43,247 nucleotides of DNA. Origin: Acidovorax sp. Its GTDB lineage: Bacteria; Pseudomonadota; Gammaproteobacteria; Burkholderiales; Burkholderiaceae_C. Location: the NCBI RefSeq assembly GCF_016783915.1, contig NZ_JADHVT010000026.1, forward strand, positions 1-43,247, given 5' to 3'. Made by a program: the position numbers and the translations under genes. A model generated the notes under the pieces. It searched no databases, had not been told where the DNA came from, and worked only from the letters and a program-made list of their open reading frames with translations. How positions within the stretch are numbered: the first letter of the stretch is position 1; each line of letters begins with the position of its first letter. Below are positions 16,470-25,151 of this stretch, one piece after another.

Positions 16470-17285
16470 ATGCTCGATCCCCTGCTGATTGTTGAACTCG
16501 GTGTGCTCGGCCTGGCCACAGGCTTCCTGGCGGGGCTCTTGGGCATTGGGGGCGGCATGCTGCTGGTGCCGTTCCTGACCTATATCCTGGGCGCTCGGCA
16601 GGTAGCGCCCGACTTGGCGGTGAAGATGGCGATTGCCACGTCGATGGCCACCATCATGTTCACGTCCATTTCCAGCGTGCGAGCCCATCACAAGCGCGGC
16701 GCCGTCCGTTGGGACATCGTCAAGCGCCTGGCACCTGGCATTGTGCTGGGCGGATTCGTTGCCAGTCTGGGGGTGTTTGCACTGCTCAAGGGCTCGTTCC
16801 TGGCGATCTTCTTCGCACTGTTCGTGAGCTTCTCGGCCACGCAGATGTTCCTGGACAAAAAACCTGCGCCCACGCGCCAGATGCCGGGCGGCGCAGGCCA
16901 GGTGGCGGCGGGCGGCGTCATCGGTTTTCTGTCCGGTCTGGTCGGCGCGGGCGGAGGCTTTGTCAGTGTGCCCTTCATGACCTGGTGCAATGTGCCCATC
17001 CACAATGCAGTGGCCACCAGTGCCGCGTTGGGGTTTCCGATTGCGCTGGCGAACGTGATTGGCTACGTCCTTGGCGGGCAGAACGTGAGCGGCTTGCCGT
17101 CCGCGTCTCTGGGCTACATCTGGCTGCCTGCACTGGGGGTGATTGCCACCTGCAGCGTGCTGACGGCCCCGCTGGGTGCCAAGGCGGCGCACAACCTTCC
17201 CGTCAAGCAGCTCAAGCGCGTGTTTGCATCGCTGCTGTTTGGCCTGGCGGCCTACATGCTGTGGAAAGGCGTTTCGGCCGCATAA
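16470..17285 (+). CDS. TauE/SafE family membrane permease
   Basis: 271 aa, about eight membrane helices in two repeated halves. The repeats are marked by GFLAGLLGIGGGMLLVPFL (about 18-36) and GFLSGLVGAGGGFVSVPFM (about 153-171), the glycine-rich TauE/SafE signature. Members export or import organosulfur or sulfite-type anions; the substrate here cannot be told. It stands alone between the 6S terminator and the convergent PAS-GGDEF-EAL gene, so it must have its own promoter in the 48 nt upstream or be transcribed by read-through. Confidence 0.88.
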   Translation: MLDPLLIVELGVLGLATGFLAGLLGIGGGMLLVPFLTYILGARQVAPDLAVKMAIATSMATIMFTSISSVRAHHKRGAVRWDIVKRLAPGIVLGGFVASLGVFALLKGSFLAIFFALFVSFSATQMFLDKKPAPTRQMPGGAGQVAAGGVIGFLSGLVGAGGGFVSVPFMTWCNVPIHNAVATSAALGFPIALANVIGYVLGGQNVSGLPSASLGYIWLPALGVIATCSVLTAPLGAKAAHNLPVKQLKRVFASLLFGLAAYMLWKGVSAA

Positions 17286-17354
17286 GGCCGACAGAAAGAC
17301 GGATTGGACGGCCGACCCACCGGCCGCACGGCTTGGTCGCTACGCTCCAGACCT

Positions 17355-19799
17355 TCAGGTGCTCAAAGGCCGGTGACGCCCCTGGGCCTTCAGCGGCAAG
17401 GGTTTGCTCAGCATAGCGCGGAACTGTTCCGCTGGCAGACCAGGTGCACACAAAAAACCCTGGTAGTGTTCGCACTGCATTTGCTGCAGCACAGCCTGCT
17501 GAATTTCGGTTTCCACCCCCTCGGCCACCACCTCGATGTGCATGGCGCGGCCCATGCTGATGATGGCGCTGACGATGGCACGGTCGCCGTCGTCGTCGGG
17601 CAAGCCACGCACAAAAGACTGGTCGATCTTGAGCTTGTGAATGGGAAGTTTCTTGAGATAGGCCAGGCTCGAATAGCCCGTACCAAAATCGTCGATCGCC
17701 AAGCCAATGCCCAGCTCAGCCAGCACCCGCAAACGCTGCTCCATCTCCTGCGCATCCTGCAGCAGGATGGTTTCCGTCAGTTCCAGCTCCAGCAACGTGG
17801 GTGGCAACTGGTGCACCGCCAGCAGGCGTGTGATGCGATCCACAAAGTCAGGCTGGCGGAACTCCAGCGCTGACACGTTCACTGAAATCATGATGGGCGT
17901 GCCGCTGTGCATCCACAGGGCAGCCTCTCGCACCGCCTGCTCCATCACCCAGGCGCCCAAGGTCACGATATAACCTGATTCTTCAGCCAAGGGGATGAAC
18001 ACGGCGGGCGACACCGCGCCAAACTCAGCATCCGTCCAGCGCAACAGCGCCTCGGCCCCGGTGATGCGCCCGGTCGCCATATTGACCTGGGGCTGATAGT
18101 GCACGGCCATGCGCTGCAGGCCCAGCGCCTGGCGCATCGCATGCTCCATCTGCATGCGCGCGAGCAGGTTGGCGTTCATCTGCGGCTGGTAGAAGCCATA
18201 ACTGCCGCGCCCACGCTCCTTGACGCGGTACATCGCGGTGTCCGACTGCTTGATGAGGTCGTCCAGCGTTGCGCCGTCTTGCGGGTACAGCGCAATGCCG
18301 ATACTGCACTGAATCGAAAAGCCCATGCTGTCGAGCATGAAGGGCTTGAGCATGTCGTCCAGAATCCGGCGCGCCACGCTCTCGGCCACCGATGCATCAC
18401 CACCGTGCAGATAGATGACAAACTCATCGCCTCCCAGCCGGCACAGCATGTCGGTTTGCCGCAAGCAGGTCTGCAGGCGCTCGGCCACCAATTGCAGCAC
18501 CCGGTCCCCAAAGGGATGACCCAGAGAGTCATTGATGATCTTGAATCGGTCCATGTCCAGGAATAGGATCGCAAAGCCGGTGTCACTCTGGCGTGCCCCC
18601 TGGATGGCGGTGTCCACGCGCTGCGACAGAAGCAAGCGGTTGGGCAGACCCGTGAGGGCATCGCTGTAGGCCAGTTCCTCGATGCGCTTTTGCGCGGCAT
18701 GCTGAAGCGTGAGATCGCGCATGAAGCCGATGCTTTGCACCAGCCGCCCTTCATCATCACGCAGGGCCACCCACGACAACTGGACTGCACAATACGCACC
18801 GTTGTCCCGGGGCAGCCACAACTCGCCTTCCCAGAATCCATCCTGGGCCCAGCCCTGCAGCACCTGCTCCATGAACGCGGCATCCGAGCCACCGCCAAAG
18901 AGCGAGGCAGCCACACAGCCTTCAAAACCCTTGGCGGTTGGCCCCACCAGCCGCTCACACCCTGGGTTCATGCGCATGATGCGGTGCTGGCTGTCTGCGA
19001 TGAAGATCGCATCCAGACTGGACTCAAACACGCGCGCCGCCAGACGCAGGCTCGCCTGGGTCTCCGTCTGGCGGGTGATGTCACGGAACGAATACACACG
19101 CCCCACCGCGCAGCCCTGGCTGAACTGCGGCACCGTGCGCATCTCCAGCACCACGCCATTGCGCAGCTCGACGATGTCAGTGCTCTCCTGCATCGGCTCG
19201 CGATCGATGGCTGCCAAGCGTTCGGCATACAAACGGGAGTCTGCCACCTGGTCCGCCATGAAGGCGTACACCGCCGCATCGTCACGCTCCAGCAACAGCT
19301 GGCGAGGCAGGTTCCACAGCTGCGCCAGGCGCTGATTGAAGGCGCGCACCCGGCGGTCCAACCCACACACCAGCATGCCGTCGGCGGCGGAGTCCAGGGT
19401 GGCGCGCAGCTCAGAAAGTAACGTCTCCAGCTCGCGTTCGGTGGCCTCCTGGCGGCTGCGGTCTAGCATGGTCAGCAGCAAAGCGCTGCCACCACCATCC
19501 CCCCAGGGTACGCGTCTGACACAACGCTGCACCGGCACCAAGGTGCCATCGGGACGCAGCAAACTGGTGTGTGCGGGAACGCCTTGGGCAATCACTGCAG
19601 CGGGCTCAGACCAAAAGGCCAGCTCTTGGGGCGTGCTGGCCAGATCCAGCACAGACCGCCCCCGCATGGCGGCGGCAGACAGTCCCATAAGACGTTCGGC
19701 GCCTGCGTTGGCTTGCAAAATGTGCTGGCTCGCCTCATCCAGCAGCCACACGGCCTCCTGCAGGCCATCCAGCCATCCGAACGATTGCAGATCGCTCAC
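17355..19799 (-). CDS. PAS-PAS-PAS-GGDEF-EAL cyclic-di-GMP enzyme
   Basis: 814 aa, no membrane segment. Three PAS-like sensor modules (about 5-115, 130-240 and 250-365), then a GGDEF domain with intact GGDEF at about 456-460 and an allosteric I-site RQTD five residues before it, then an EAL domain with EALLRW (about 582), ELTETILLQD and DDFGTGYSSLAYLKKLP plus KIDQSFV and VAEGVET. Both active sites look complete, so it may make and/or break c-di-GMP. The start is GTG in a GTGA overlap with the HD-GYP gene, so the two are translated together. The 69 nt after its stop, towards the convergent permease gene, show no clear terminator. Confidence 0.93.
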   Translation of the reverse strand: MSDLQSFGWLDGLQEAVWLLDEASQHILQANAGAERLMGLSAAAMRGRSVLDLASTPQELAFWSEPAAVIAQGVPAHTSLLRPDGTLVPVQRCVRRVPWGDGGGSALLLTMLDRSRQEATERELETLLSELRATLDSAADGMLVCGLDRRVRAFNQRLAQLWNLPRQLLLERDDAAVYAFMADQVADSRLYAERLAAIDREPMQESTDIVELRNGVVLEMRTVPQFSQGCAVGRVYSFRDITRQTETQASLRLAARVFESSLDAIFIADSQHRIMRMNPGCERLVGPTAKGFEGCVAASLFGGGSDAAFMEQVLQGWAQDGFWEGELWLPRDNGAYCAVQLSWVALRDDEGRLVQSIGFMRDLTLQHAAQKRIEELAYSDALTGLPNRLLLSQRVDTAIQGARQSDTGFAILFLDMDRFKIINDSLGHPFGDRVLQLVAERLQTCLRQTDMLCRLGGDEFVIYLHGGDASVAESVARRILDDMLKPFMLDSMGFSIQCSIGIALYPQDGATLDDLIKQSDTAMYRVKERGRGSYGFYQPQMNANLLARMQMEHAMRQALGLQRMAVHYQPQVNMATGRITGAEALLRWTDAEFGAVSPAVFIPLAEESGYIVTLGAWVMEQAVREAALWMHSGTPIMISVNVSALEFRQPDFVDRITRLLAVHQLPPTLLELELTETILLQDAQEMEQRLRVLAELGIGLAIDDFGTGYSSLAYLKKLPIHKLKIDQSFVRGLPDDDGDRAIVSAIISMGRAMHIEVVAEGVETEIQQAVLQQMQCEHYQGFLCAPGLPAEQFRAMLSKPLPLKAQGRHRPLST

Positions 19800-21118
19800 G
19801 CCGCAGCCTCGTCAGGGCCGGGATTGACCGCTCGCTCAAAAAAGTAACAGATCCGCTGCCGGGGCGACAGGTAGTCCAGCGCATCACGCGGTAGCTGTGC
19901 GGGCTTGAGGCTGCGCCGTATGCCCAGTTCAGGTACAGTTTCCAAGTCTAGGATCGGTGCCTCGTCCTTGGGAACGCGCGGGTCGTGCACGATGACCTTG
20001 GGCCTCAGGGGCCGGGACGAATTGACGGAGGCCACAATGGCGTACCGGTCGTTGACCAACTGCACGATGGAGCCGGGCGGGTACACACCCATCATGCGAA
20101 TGAAAGCGCCCAGAACCACAGAATCGAACCGCGCCTTGAGCTGGGCAAAGATGACAGAGAGCGCTTCATGCGGCGTGAGCGCCGTCACACCCATGGCCGG
20201 ATTGCACATCCGGTCGTATTGGTTGACCAGGGCCAGGACCTGACTCATGCGCCCCAGATCAGGCCCCTTCAGACGCTGGGGAAAACCACTGCCGTCACAC
20301 ATCTCATGGTGCCGGGCAACTGCGGTCAGCACCGCGTCGGTAAAACCCATGCGTTTGGCCAAGGCCACGGACTCTGCCACATGGGTCTCGTAGCGTGTGC
20401 GCTCCATGGGGATCATGGAGGGCGTCGGCTGGCGCAGGTTGGGTGGCAGCTTGAGTTTGCCGATGTCGTGAATCAGCGCAGCGACGCCCAAATCGTGCAG
20501 CTCCTCACTTTTCATGCCCAGGGATCGCCCCAGCAACAGTGAGATCACCATCACATTGATCGGATGCAGACCGTTGCGCTCGCCCACACCTTCGGACAGC
20601 AGCCGGATGACGGAGTCACCGTTTTCCAGCAGCTCCGTGACACACCCGGAAACCAAGGCCTCCCCCTTTACCTTGGCCTGGTCCGGATGTTCAGAGACCG
20701 TACGCTCCATGGACTGGTATTGCCGGGTAGCCTCTGAGAAACGCTGATTGCAAGCGGACAAGGCCCGGTTTTGCGCTTCCAGCAATTCGCGACGCCGCTG
20801 CGCCTCGGGGTCTACGACCACGGTCGCCCCCGGTCCGGGAGCATCCAGGCCATTGGGCGCAGGGGCAGACATTTCGGGCACGCTCCAGGCCGCAGGCACC
20901 AGCTCCTGCAGTTCAGGATCGCTCTTTTTGGGGACGTACCGCACCTCAGTCAGCCCGAGCTCACGCAAAGTGGCGATCTGCTCAGACGATGCCACCCGGA
21001 AACTGCTGGTCGGGAACGGATGGTGCATCCAGCCCACATCGAGCTGAATGTACATGCCGACACGCAATTGGCTGATGTCGATGAGGATGGATGAGTTCAC
21101 GTCAGGCGCACGATACAT
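19796..21118 (-). CDS. HD-GYP domain c-di-GMP phosphodiesterase with N-terminal DUF3391
   Basis: 440 aa. The N-terminal DUF3391 module (SQLRVGMYIQLDVGWMHHPF) is followed by a coiled linker and an HD-GYP domain: HDIGK with His217-Asp218, and HHEMCDGSGFP, a small variant of the HHExxDGxGYP signature (Phe for Tyr). The C-terminus (PPGSIVQLVNDRYAIVASVN) is the usual HD-GYP tail. It should hydrolyse c-di-GMP. The ATG at MYRAPDV puts DUF3391 at the N-terminus; an in-frame extension upstream has no family match. It is the upstream gene of a coupled pair with the GGDEF-EAL protein. Confidence 0.93.
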   Translation of the reverse strand: MYRAPDVNSSILIDISQLRVGMYIQLDVGWMHHPFPTSSFRVASSEQIATLRELGLTEVRYVPKKSDPELQELVPAAWSVPEMSAPAPNGLDAPGPGATVVVDPEAQRRRELLEAQNRALSACNQRFSEATRQYQSMERTVSEHPDQAKVKGEALVSGCVTELLENGDSVIRLLSEGVGERNGLHPINVMVISLLLGRSLGMKSEELHDLGVAALIHDIGKLKLPPNLRQPTPSMIPMERTRYETHVAESVALAKRMGFTDAVLTAVARHHEMCDGSGFPQRLKGPDLGRMSQVLALVNQYDRMCNPAMGVTALTPHEALSVIFAQLKARFDSVVLGAFIRMMGVYPPGSIVQLVNDRYAIVASVNSSRPLRPKVIVHDPRVPKDEAPILDLETVPELGIRRSLKPAQLPRDALDYLSPRQRICYFFERAVNPGPDEAAA

Positions 21119-21321
21119 GGCGACATCAATGCCACCAATAGTTACGCAGATTATCACCAGTTCCAGTGACGTGGCGAAGAACCGGCAGGCCGCGCGGCGA
21201 TCCGGCAACACTTGACTGAAAGCGGGCCTTGCTGGACCACCCCTGTACCCTCGGCAGAAGCATCTTCCAGCTTCCACCCACCGTTCGGTTGGGGTGATGT
21301 GGACGAGTCAGCGCCGCGCGC

Positions 21322-22047
21322 TCAGCGGCACCAGAGCGACGGCTTGTAAATGAGATCCATCCACAATGCCCAGGCGGCAACCCCGCACAGCATGGCACCT
21401 GCGGCCCGCGTGCCCCACTGCCCCCTCGCTAGATTCAGGCGGTTGCGAAGGCTGCTCCAAGCCCAAGGGCCGCCCACCAGCCACACCCCGCTGCCCAGGG
21501 CAAACAGAGCCATGGTGAGGGCGCCCTCCAGCGCTCCGCCACTGAGCGCCGCAACCAACAAGGCCGAGTAGAGCAGTCCACAAGGCATCAGGGCCCACAA
21601 GACTCCAGCCACCATCACTCCGCCCGGAGCCCCGACCAGCGGGCGAACACGCGCCCACACGGAGCGGCCAGCCTGCTCCACCCAGGCAGGCTGGCGCGAC
21701 TGCACCATCATCATGAGCCCCCAGGCCATCACCGCCACATGCATGAGTGTCCAGGCGGGGCGCAGCGCCGTGGTCTGCTGGGTGAGCCATGCCAGACTGT
21801 CCATGGCCAAGGCTGCCATTGCACCGACGCCGGCATACCCCACAAGGCGTCCCGCATGAAAGGCCATGGTCCGCTGCAGCGTACCGCCACGCGGCGCCCA
21901 ACGCACCACCTGCTCTGCACCCCCGTCCGACTGTGGCATGCCGCCCTGCCCCACCAATGCCCCGCAGGGCGCGGAGCACATAGCCAGGCAGTGGGACCCA
22001 CCGGCGAGCCCCATGAGCAAAGCAGTCCAGCCAACCGTTGCAAGCAT
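21322..22047 (-). CDS. COG2836-type membrane protein (TauE/SafE superfamily, cbb3-associated)
   Basis: 241 aa with about six membrane helices. The N-terminal GGSHCLAMCSAPCGAL, with three cysteines, is the hallmark of the COG2836 branch often found in cbb3 oxidase clusters and suspected in metal (copper) trafficking; VLWALMPCGLLYSALLVAAL and a final Cys complete the pattern. It starts 5 nt after hemN, so it is co-transcribed with it from the FNR-box promoter. Metal role is inference from cysteines and context. The 203 nt between it and the HD-GYP gene hold no gene I can see. Confidence 0.85.
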   Translation of the reverse strand: MLATVGWTALLMGLAGGSHCLAMCSAPCGALVGQGGMPQSDGGAEQVVRWAPRGGTLQRTMAFHAGRLVGYAGVGAMAALAMDSLAWLTQQTTALRPAWTLMHVAVMAWGLMMMVQSRQPAWVEQAGRSVWARVRPLVGAPGGVMVAGVLWALMPCGLLYSALLVAALSGGALEGALTMALFALGSGVWLVGGPWAWSSLRNRLNLARGQWGTRAAGAMLCGVAAWALWMDLIYKPSLWCR

Positions 22048-22052
22048 AGGTG

Positions 22053-23435
22053 TCAGATGATGCGCGAAAACCGGGCGCGGTTGCGGTCAGCCTGCAGATA
22101 ACGGTCAAAAACCATGGCGATACCGCGCACGAAGAACCACCCGGTGGCGGTCACTTCAATGCCCTCAGGCCCCACCCTTACCAACCCCTGCTCCTGCATA
22201 CCCTCCAGCTGCGCCAACTCTGCTGCGAAGTACTGACGGAAATCGATCAACCACGCCTGCTCCATCGGCTCGAACAGCAGCTCGCCCTGGCACATCAGGG
22301 CCATGATGGCCGCGCGGCGCACCAGGTCGTCGCGGGTCAGGGCCAGCCCGCGGACCACAGGCAGCCGCCCTTGGTCCAGGAAGTCGTAGTACTCGTCCAG
22401 CGTCTTGGAGTTCTGGCTGTAAGTCGCCCCTACCCGGCCGATGGCCGATACGCCCAGTCCAATCAGGTCGCAGTCTGGCTGCGTGCTGTAGCCCTGGAAG
22501 TTGCGGTGCAAGCGTCCCTGGCGCTTGGCCACAGCCAGTGCGTCGGTAGGCAGAGCAAAGTGGTCCATGCCCACATAGAGATACCCAGCGTCCATGAACG
22601 CATCGAGTGAGCGCGAGAGCATGGACAGCTTGCTCGCGCCTGTGGGCAATTCGGCGGAGATGATGCGACGCTGTGGTTTGAAACGCTCCGGCAAGTGTGC
22701 ATAGGCATACAACGCAATGCGGTCAGGCCGCAGCTGCGCCACCTGCGCCAGCGTGCGGTCAAAAGACTCTGGCGTCTGGCGCGGCAGGCCGTAGATCAGG
22801 TCCACGTTCACCGAATCAAAGCCCAGCGAGCGGGCGGACTCCACCAGCGCAAAAACCTGCTCTGCAGGCTGAATGCGGTGCACAGCCTTTTGCACTTCGG
22901 CATCAAAGTCCTGCACGCCAAAACTCAGGCGGTTAAAACCCAATTCAGCCAGGAGCGCCAGACGCTCGGAGTTGACCGTGCGCGGATCCACTTCGATCGA
23001 GTATTCGCCCCCGGGCGCCAGCGTGAAGCTGCGCTTGAGCATGGCCATCAGCTCCCGCAAGCCCGCATCTGAGAGGAAGGTGGGCGTGCCACCGCCCAGG
23101 TGCAATTGACTCACCACCTGTCCTACGCCACAGTGCGCGGTGTGCAGGTCGATCTCGCGGCTCAGGTAGCGCAAGTAGACCTCGGCGCGGTCATGGTGTT
23201 TGGTGATGATCTTGTTGCAGGCGCAGTAGTAGCACAGGGATTCGCAAAACGGGATGTGCACGTACAGGGACAGCGGCATGGCCTTGGCCAGCGTGCCCGA
23301 ACGGCGCTGTTGCAGCGCCAGCACATAATCTTCCTGACCGAAGGCCTCCACAAATCGGTCAGCCGTTGGATAGGACGTATAACGGGGCCCTGGCACGTCA
23401 AAGCGGCGCAGAAGATCTGGCGAAACAGCAGTCAT
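22053..23435 (-). CDS. hemN: Oxygen-independent coproporphyrinogen III dehydrogenase
   Basis: 460 aa radical-SAM enzyme for anaerobic haem synthesis (oxidative decarboxylation of two propionates). The CX3CX2C cluster motif is CESLCYYC (Cys64, 68, 71) plus the conserved next Cys73; PGPRYTSYPTADRF is the N-terminal HemN trademark, and LHLGGGTPTFLS and NRLSFGVQDFD follow. Full length and normal for true HemN (rather than HemW). ATG has AAGGAAA upstream. An FNR-type box is centred 61.5 bp from the start, fitting induction at low oxygen to supply haem for the cbb3 oxidase. Confidence 0.96.
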   Translation of the reverse strand: MTAVSPDLLRRFDVPGPRYTSYPTADRFVEAFGQEDYVLALQQRRSGTLAKAMPLSLYVHIPFCESLCYYCACNKIITKHHDRAEVYLRYLSREIDLHTAHCGVGQVVSQLHLGGGTPTFLSDAGLRELMAMLKRSFTLAPGGEYSIEVDPRTVNSERLALLAELGFNRLSFGVQDFDAEVQKAVHRIQPAEQVFALVESARSLGFDSVNVDLIYGLPRQTPESFDRTLAQVAQLRPDRIALYAYAHLPERFKPQRRIISAELPTGASKLSMLSRSLDAFMDAGYLYVGMDHFALPTDALAVAKRQGRLHRNFQGYSTQPDCDLIGLGVSAIGRVGATYSQNSKTLDEYYDFLDQGRLPVVRGLALTRDDLVRRAAIMALMCQGELLFEPMEQAWLIDFRQYFAAELAQLEGMQEQGLVRVGPEGIEVTATGWFFVRGIAMVFDRYLQADRNRARFSRII

Positions 23436-23489
23436 GGGGAAATTTCCTTGCGTACACCTTGACTGTGCCGTAGGCTCCGGGACATGTCC

Positions 23490-23503
23490 TTGACCTGCAT
23501 CAA
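23490..23503. promoter_or_regulatory. FNR/ANR box between hemN and fnr
   Basis: TTGACCTGCATCAA (consensus TTGAT-N4-ATCAA, one mismatch). Centre 23496.5: 61.5 bp from the hemN ATG, so at -41.5 if the hemN message starts 20 nt upstream of its ATG. It is 128.5 bp from the fnr ATG and may also let FNR control its own gene. Confidence 0.85.
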
Positions 23504-23624
23504 GTGAACCAACAAGCGATACGGCGACAATTTGATGAAGGTCAGCCGCTCGCCCGCGCCCTGTATTCAGGTTCGTGTACGGCAAGCACGATATGCTCGA
23601 CCAACAACCCAAGTCCATGTGCCT

Positions 23625-24347
23625 ATGAACCCGCTCACCATCAAAGTCGCCTGCTCCAACTGCAACCTCCGCGAGCTGTGCATGCCCGTGGGCTTGAACG
23701 AAGAGCAGCTCCAGCGCATTGACGAGGTGGTTGCCGTCCGTCGCAAAGTCAAACGCGGAGGCACGCTGTTTCGCAATGGCGAGTCCTTCACGTCCCTGTA
23801 TGCCATCCGCACCGGGTTCTTCAAGACCTGCGTGGCCACGGAAGACGGTCGCGACCAGGTCACGGGCTTTCAGATGGCGGGCGAGATCATCGGGCTCGAC
23901 GGCATCGTCAATGACCACCATACCTGTGATGCGGTGGCACTTGAAGACGCCGAAGTGTGTGTCATGCCCTTCGACCGCATTGAAGAGCTGTCACGCGAAG
24001 TCACAGCCCTGCAGCACCACGTGCACAAAATCATGAGTCGCGAGATCGTGCGCGAGCACGGCGTGATGTTGCTGCTGGGCAGCATGCGTGCCGAGGAACG
24101 CCTGGCCGCCTTTTTGCTGAACCTGGTGCAGCGCCTGCATGCACGGGGCTTCTCGCAGTCGGAACTGGTGTTGCGCATGACGCGCGAAGAAATCGGCAGC
24201 TACCTCGGCCTCAAACTCGAAACGGTCAGCCGGACCTTCTCCAAGTTTGTGGAAGAAGGGATCGTGGAAGTCAAACAGCGCCATGTGCGCATTCTCGACA
24301 CCGATGCCCTGCGACGCATTGTGAACAGCCAGCAGACCTGCCACTGA
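23625..24347 (+). CDS. fnr: FNR-type oxygen-sensing transcription regulator
   Basis: 240 aa CRP/FNR family. Cluster cysteines Cys10, Cys13 and Cys19 (CSNCNLREL then C; same CX2CX5C spacing as E. coli FNR) and Cys101 in DHHTC would hold the oxygen-labile [4Fe-4S] cluster. The helix-turn-helix recognition helix contains E-x2-SR (ETVSRTF, Glu199-Arg203), the FNR type that reads TTGAT. It presumably activates the hemN, ccoN and ccoI/usp promoters, all of which carry matching boxes. The start at MNPLTIK gives the family N-terminus; an open extension of 31 codons upstream has none. Confidence 0.95.
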   Translation: MNPLTIKVACSNCNLRELCMPVGLNEEQLQRIDEVVAVRRKVKRGGTLFRNGESFTSLYAIRTGFFKTCVATEDGRDQVTGFQMAGEIIGLDGIVNDHHTCDAVALEDAEVCVMPFDRIEELSREVTALQHHVHKIMSREIVREHGVMLLLGSMRAEERLAAFLLNLVQRLHARGFSQSELVLRMTREEIGSYLGLKLETVSRTFSKFVEEGIVEVKQRHVRILDTDALRRIVNSQQTCH

Positions 24348-24418
24348 CGACACTGACACTGAGCCACTTCCACGCAGAGGGTCGGTTCCGCACAAAGTAC
24401 AACCATCTCTTGCGAAAC

Positions 24419-24435
24419 GGCATGCATTGCATGCC
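24419..24435. repeat. Perfect palindrome between fnr and the convergent small gene
   Basis: GGCATGCA-T-TGCATGCC, 8-bp arms with a single central base. The loop is too small for an RNA hairpin without opening the stem and no T-run follows, so it looks more like a DNA protein-binding site than a terminator. Lies 72 nt after the fnr stop. Confidence 0.4.
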
Positions 24436-24457
24436 CAGACAAGCAGGCGAAAAGGGC

Positions 24458-24751
24458 TCAGGGGCAGGACGATGTCTTGCGGCAATCGTCGGGGCGCTCC
24501 CCATCGGGCACCGGGCACCGGTTGACCTCGAACGGAGACATGGACAGCAGTGTCGTCAATGCGCTCGTGGCCATGGTGATGGCCCAAAACACAAAAAATG
24601 CGAGGGTGTACACCCCTTGCCGTGACAGCGCCAGGGGCTGGCCGAACCAGTGCAGGTCCTGGGGGTCCACCATGGCAAAAACCAGCATCTCCAGCACGCC
24701 CGCCATCAAGAAGGCGGGCCATGCAATCCACATCAGGCGTTGCGTCCACAT
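24458..24751 (-). CDS. Small two-helix membrane protein of unknown function
   Basis: 97 aa. Two hydrophobic segments, about 8-26 (WIAWPAFLMAGVLEMLVFA) and 47-68 (VYTLAFFVFWAITMATSALT), then a hydrophilic tail with three cysteines (RCPVPDGERPDDCRKTSSC). It sits 57 nt downstream of fixH in the cbb3 assembly genes, in the same direction, and I recall similar short proteins at this place in related genomes. The Cys-bearing tail may bind metal, but no function is established. Confidence 0.72.
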   Translation of the reverse strand: MWTQRLMWIAWPAFLMAGVLEMLVFAMVDPQDLHWFGQPLALSRQGVYTLAFFVFWAITMATSALTTLLSMSPFEVNRCPVPDGERPDDCRKTSSCP

Positions 24752-24808
24752 ATCGGTTCTGTCTCCTGGTGCTGCCTGGGGTCGCTGGGGGCAGCGACCG
24801 GCGGGTTG

Positions 24809-25087
24809 TCAGCGTGGTTGGTCTTGCACGGGGGTGGCCGCATGGTTGCGGGCCTTGAGTGCCGGTGCCAGGCTTTTCTCCGGCGCCACCAAGGTCTTGT
24901 TGATCTCAATGCCCTGTCGGTAGTAATCCTCGGCCACCACCGGGTCAGGCCGAGAAATCGCCAGCCACAGCGTCACAAAGCCAGCCACGATCACGATGGC
25001 AGGCCCGGCAATCACCAGCCACACATGGCCGAACTTCCACCAGGGCACGGGAACTGCCGGTGTCGCGATGGCAGGGTTTGAAGACAT
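24809..25087 (-). CDS. ccoH: FixH/CcoH family cbb3 oxidase assembly protein
   Basis: 92 aa, short for FixH (often about 150). One membrane helix (about 18-45: WWKFGHVWLVIAGPAIVIVA...), followed by ISRPDPVVAEDYYRQGIEIN, the conserved FixH segment just after the helix. The family is needed for stable assembly of the cbb3 oxidase. It follows ccoG by 64 nt, giving the common ccoGH order. The usual C-terminal periplasmic beta domain is missing or very reduced, so this may be a minimal variant. Confidence 0.82.
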   Translation of the reverse strand: MSSNPAIATPAVPVPWWKFGHVWLVIAGPAIVIVAGFVTLWLAISRPDPVVAEDYYRQGIEINKTLVAPEKSLAPALKARNHAATPVQDQPR

Positions 25088-25151
25088 GGTGCTCTACTCC
25101 TCAACAATATCGGTCAAAGTGCGGCCCTGAAAGGCCCCACCGGGATGCCGC

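Noticed and set aside
17286-17354. Possible terminator between the permease and GGDEF-EAL genes
   Set aside because: GGCCGACCCACCGGCC can pair but no T-run follows on either strand; too weak to list.
23532-23624. Upstream in-frame extension of fnr by 31 codons
   Set aside because: No similarity to FNR proteins; the cysteine spacing relative to the start at 23625 is like that of family members.
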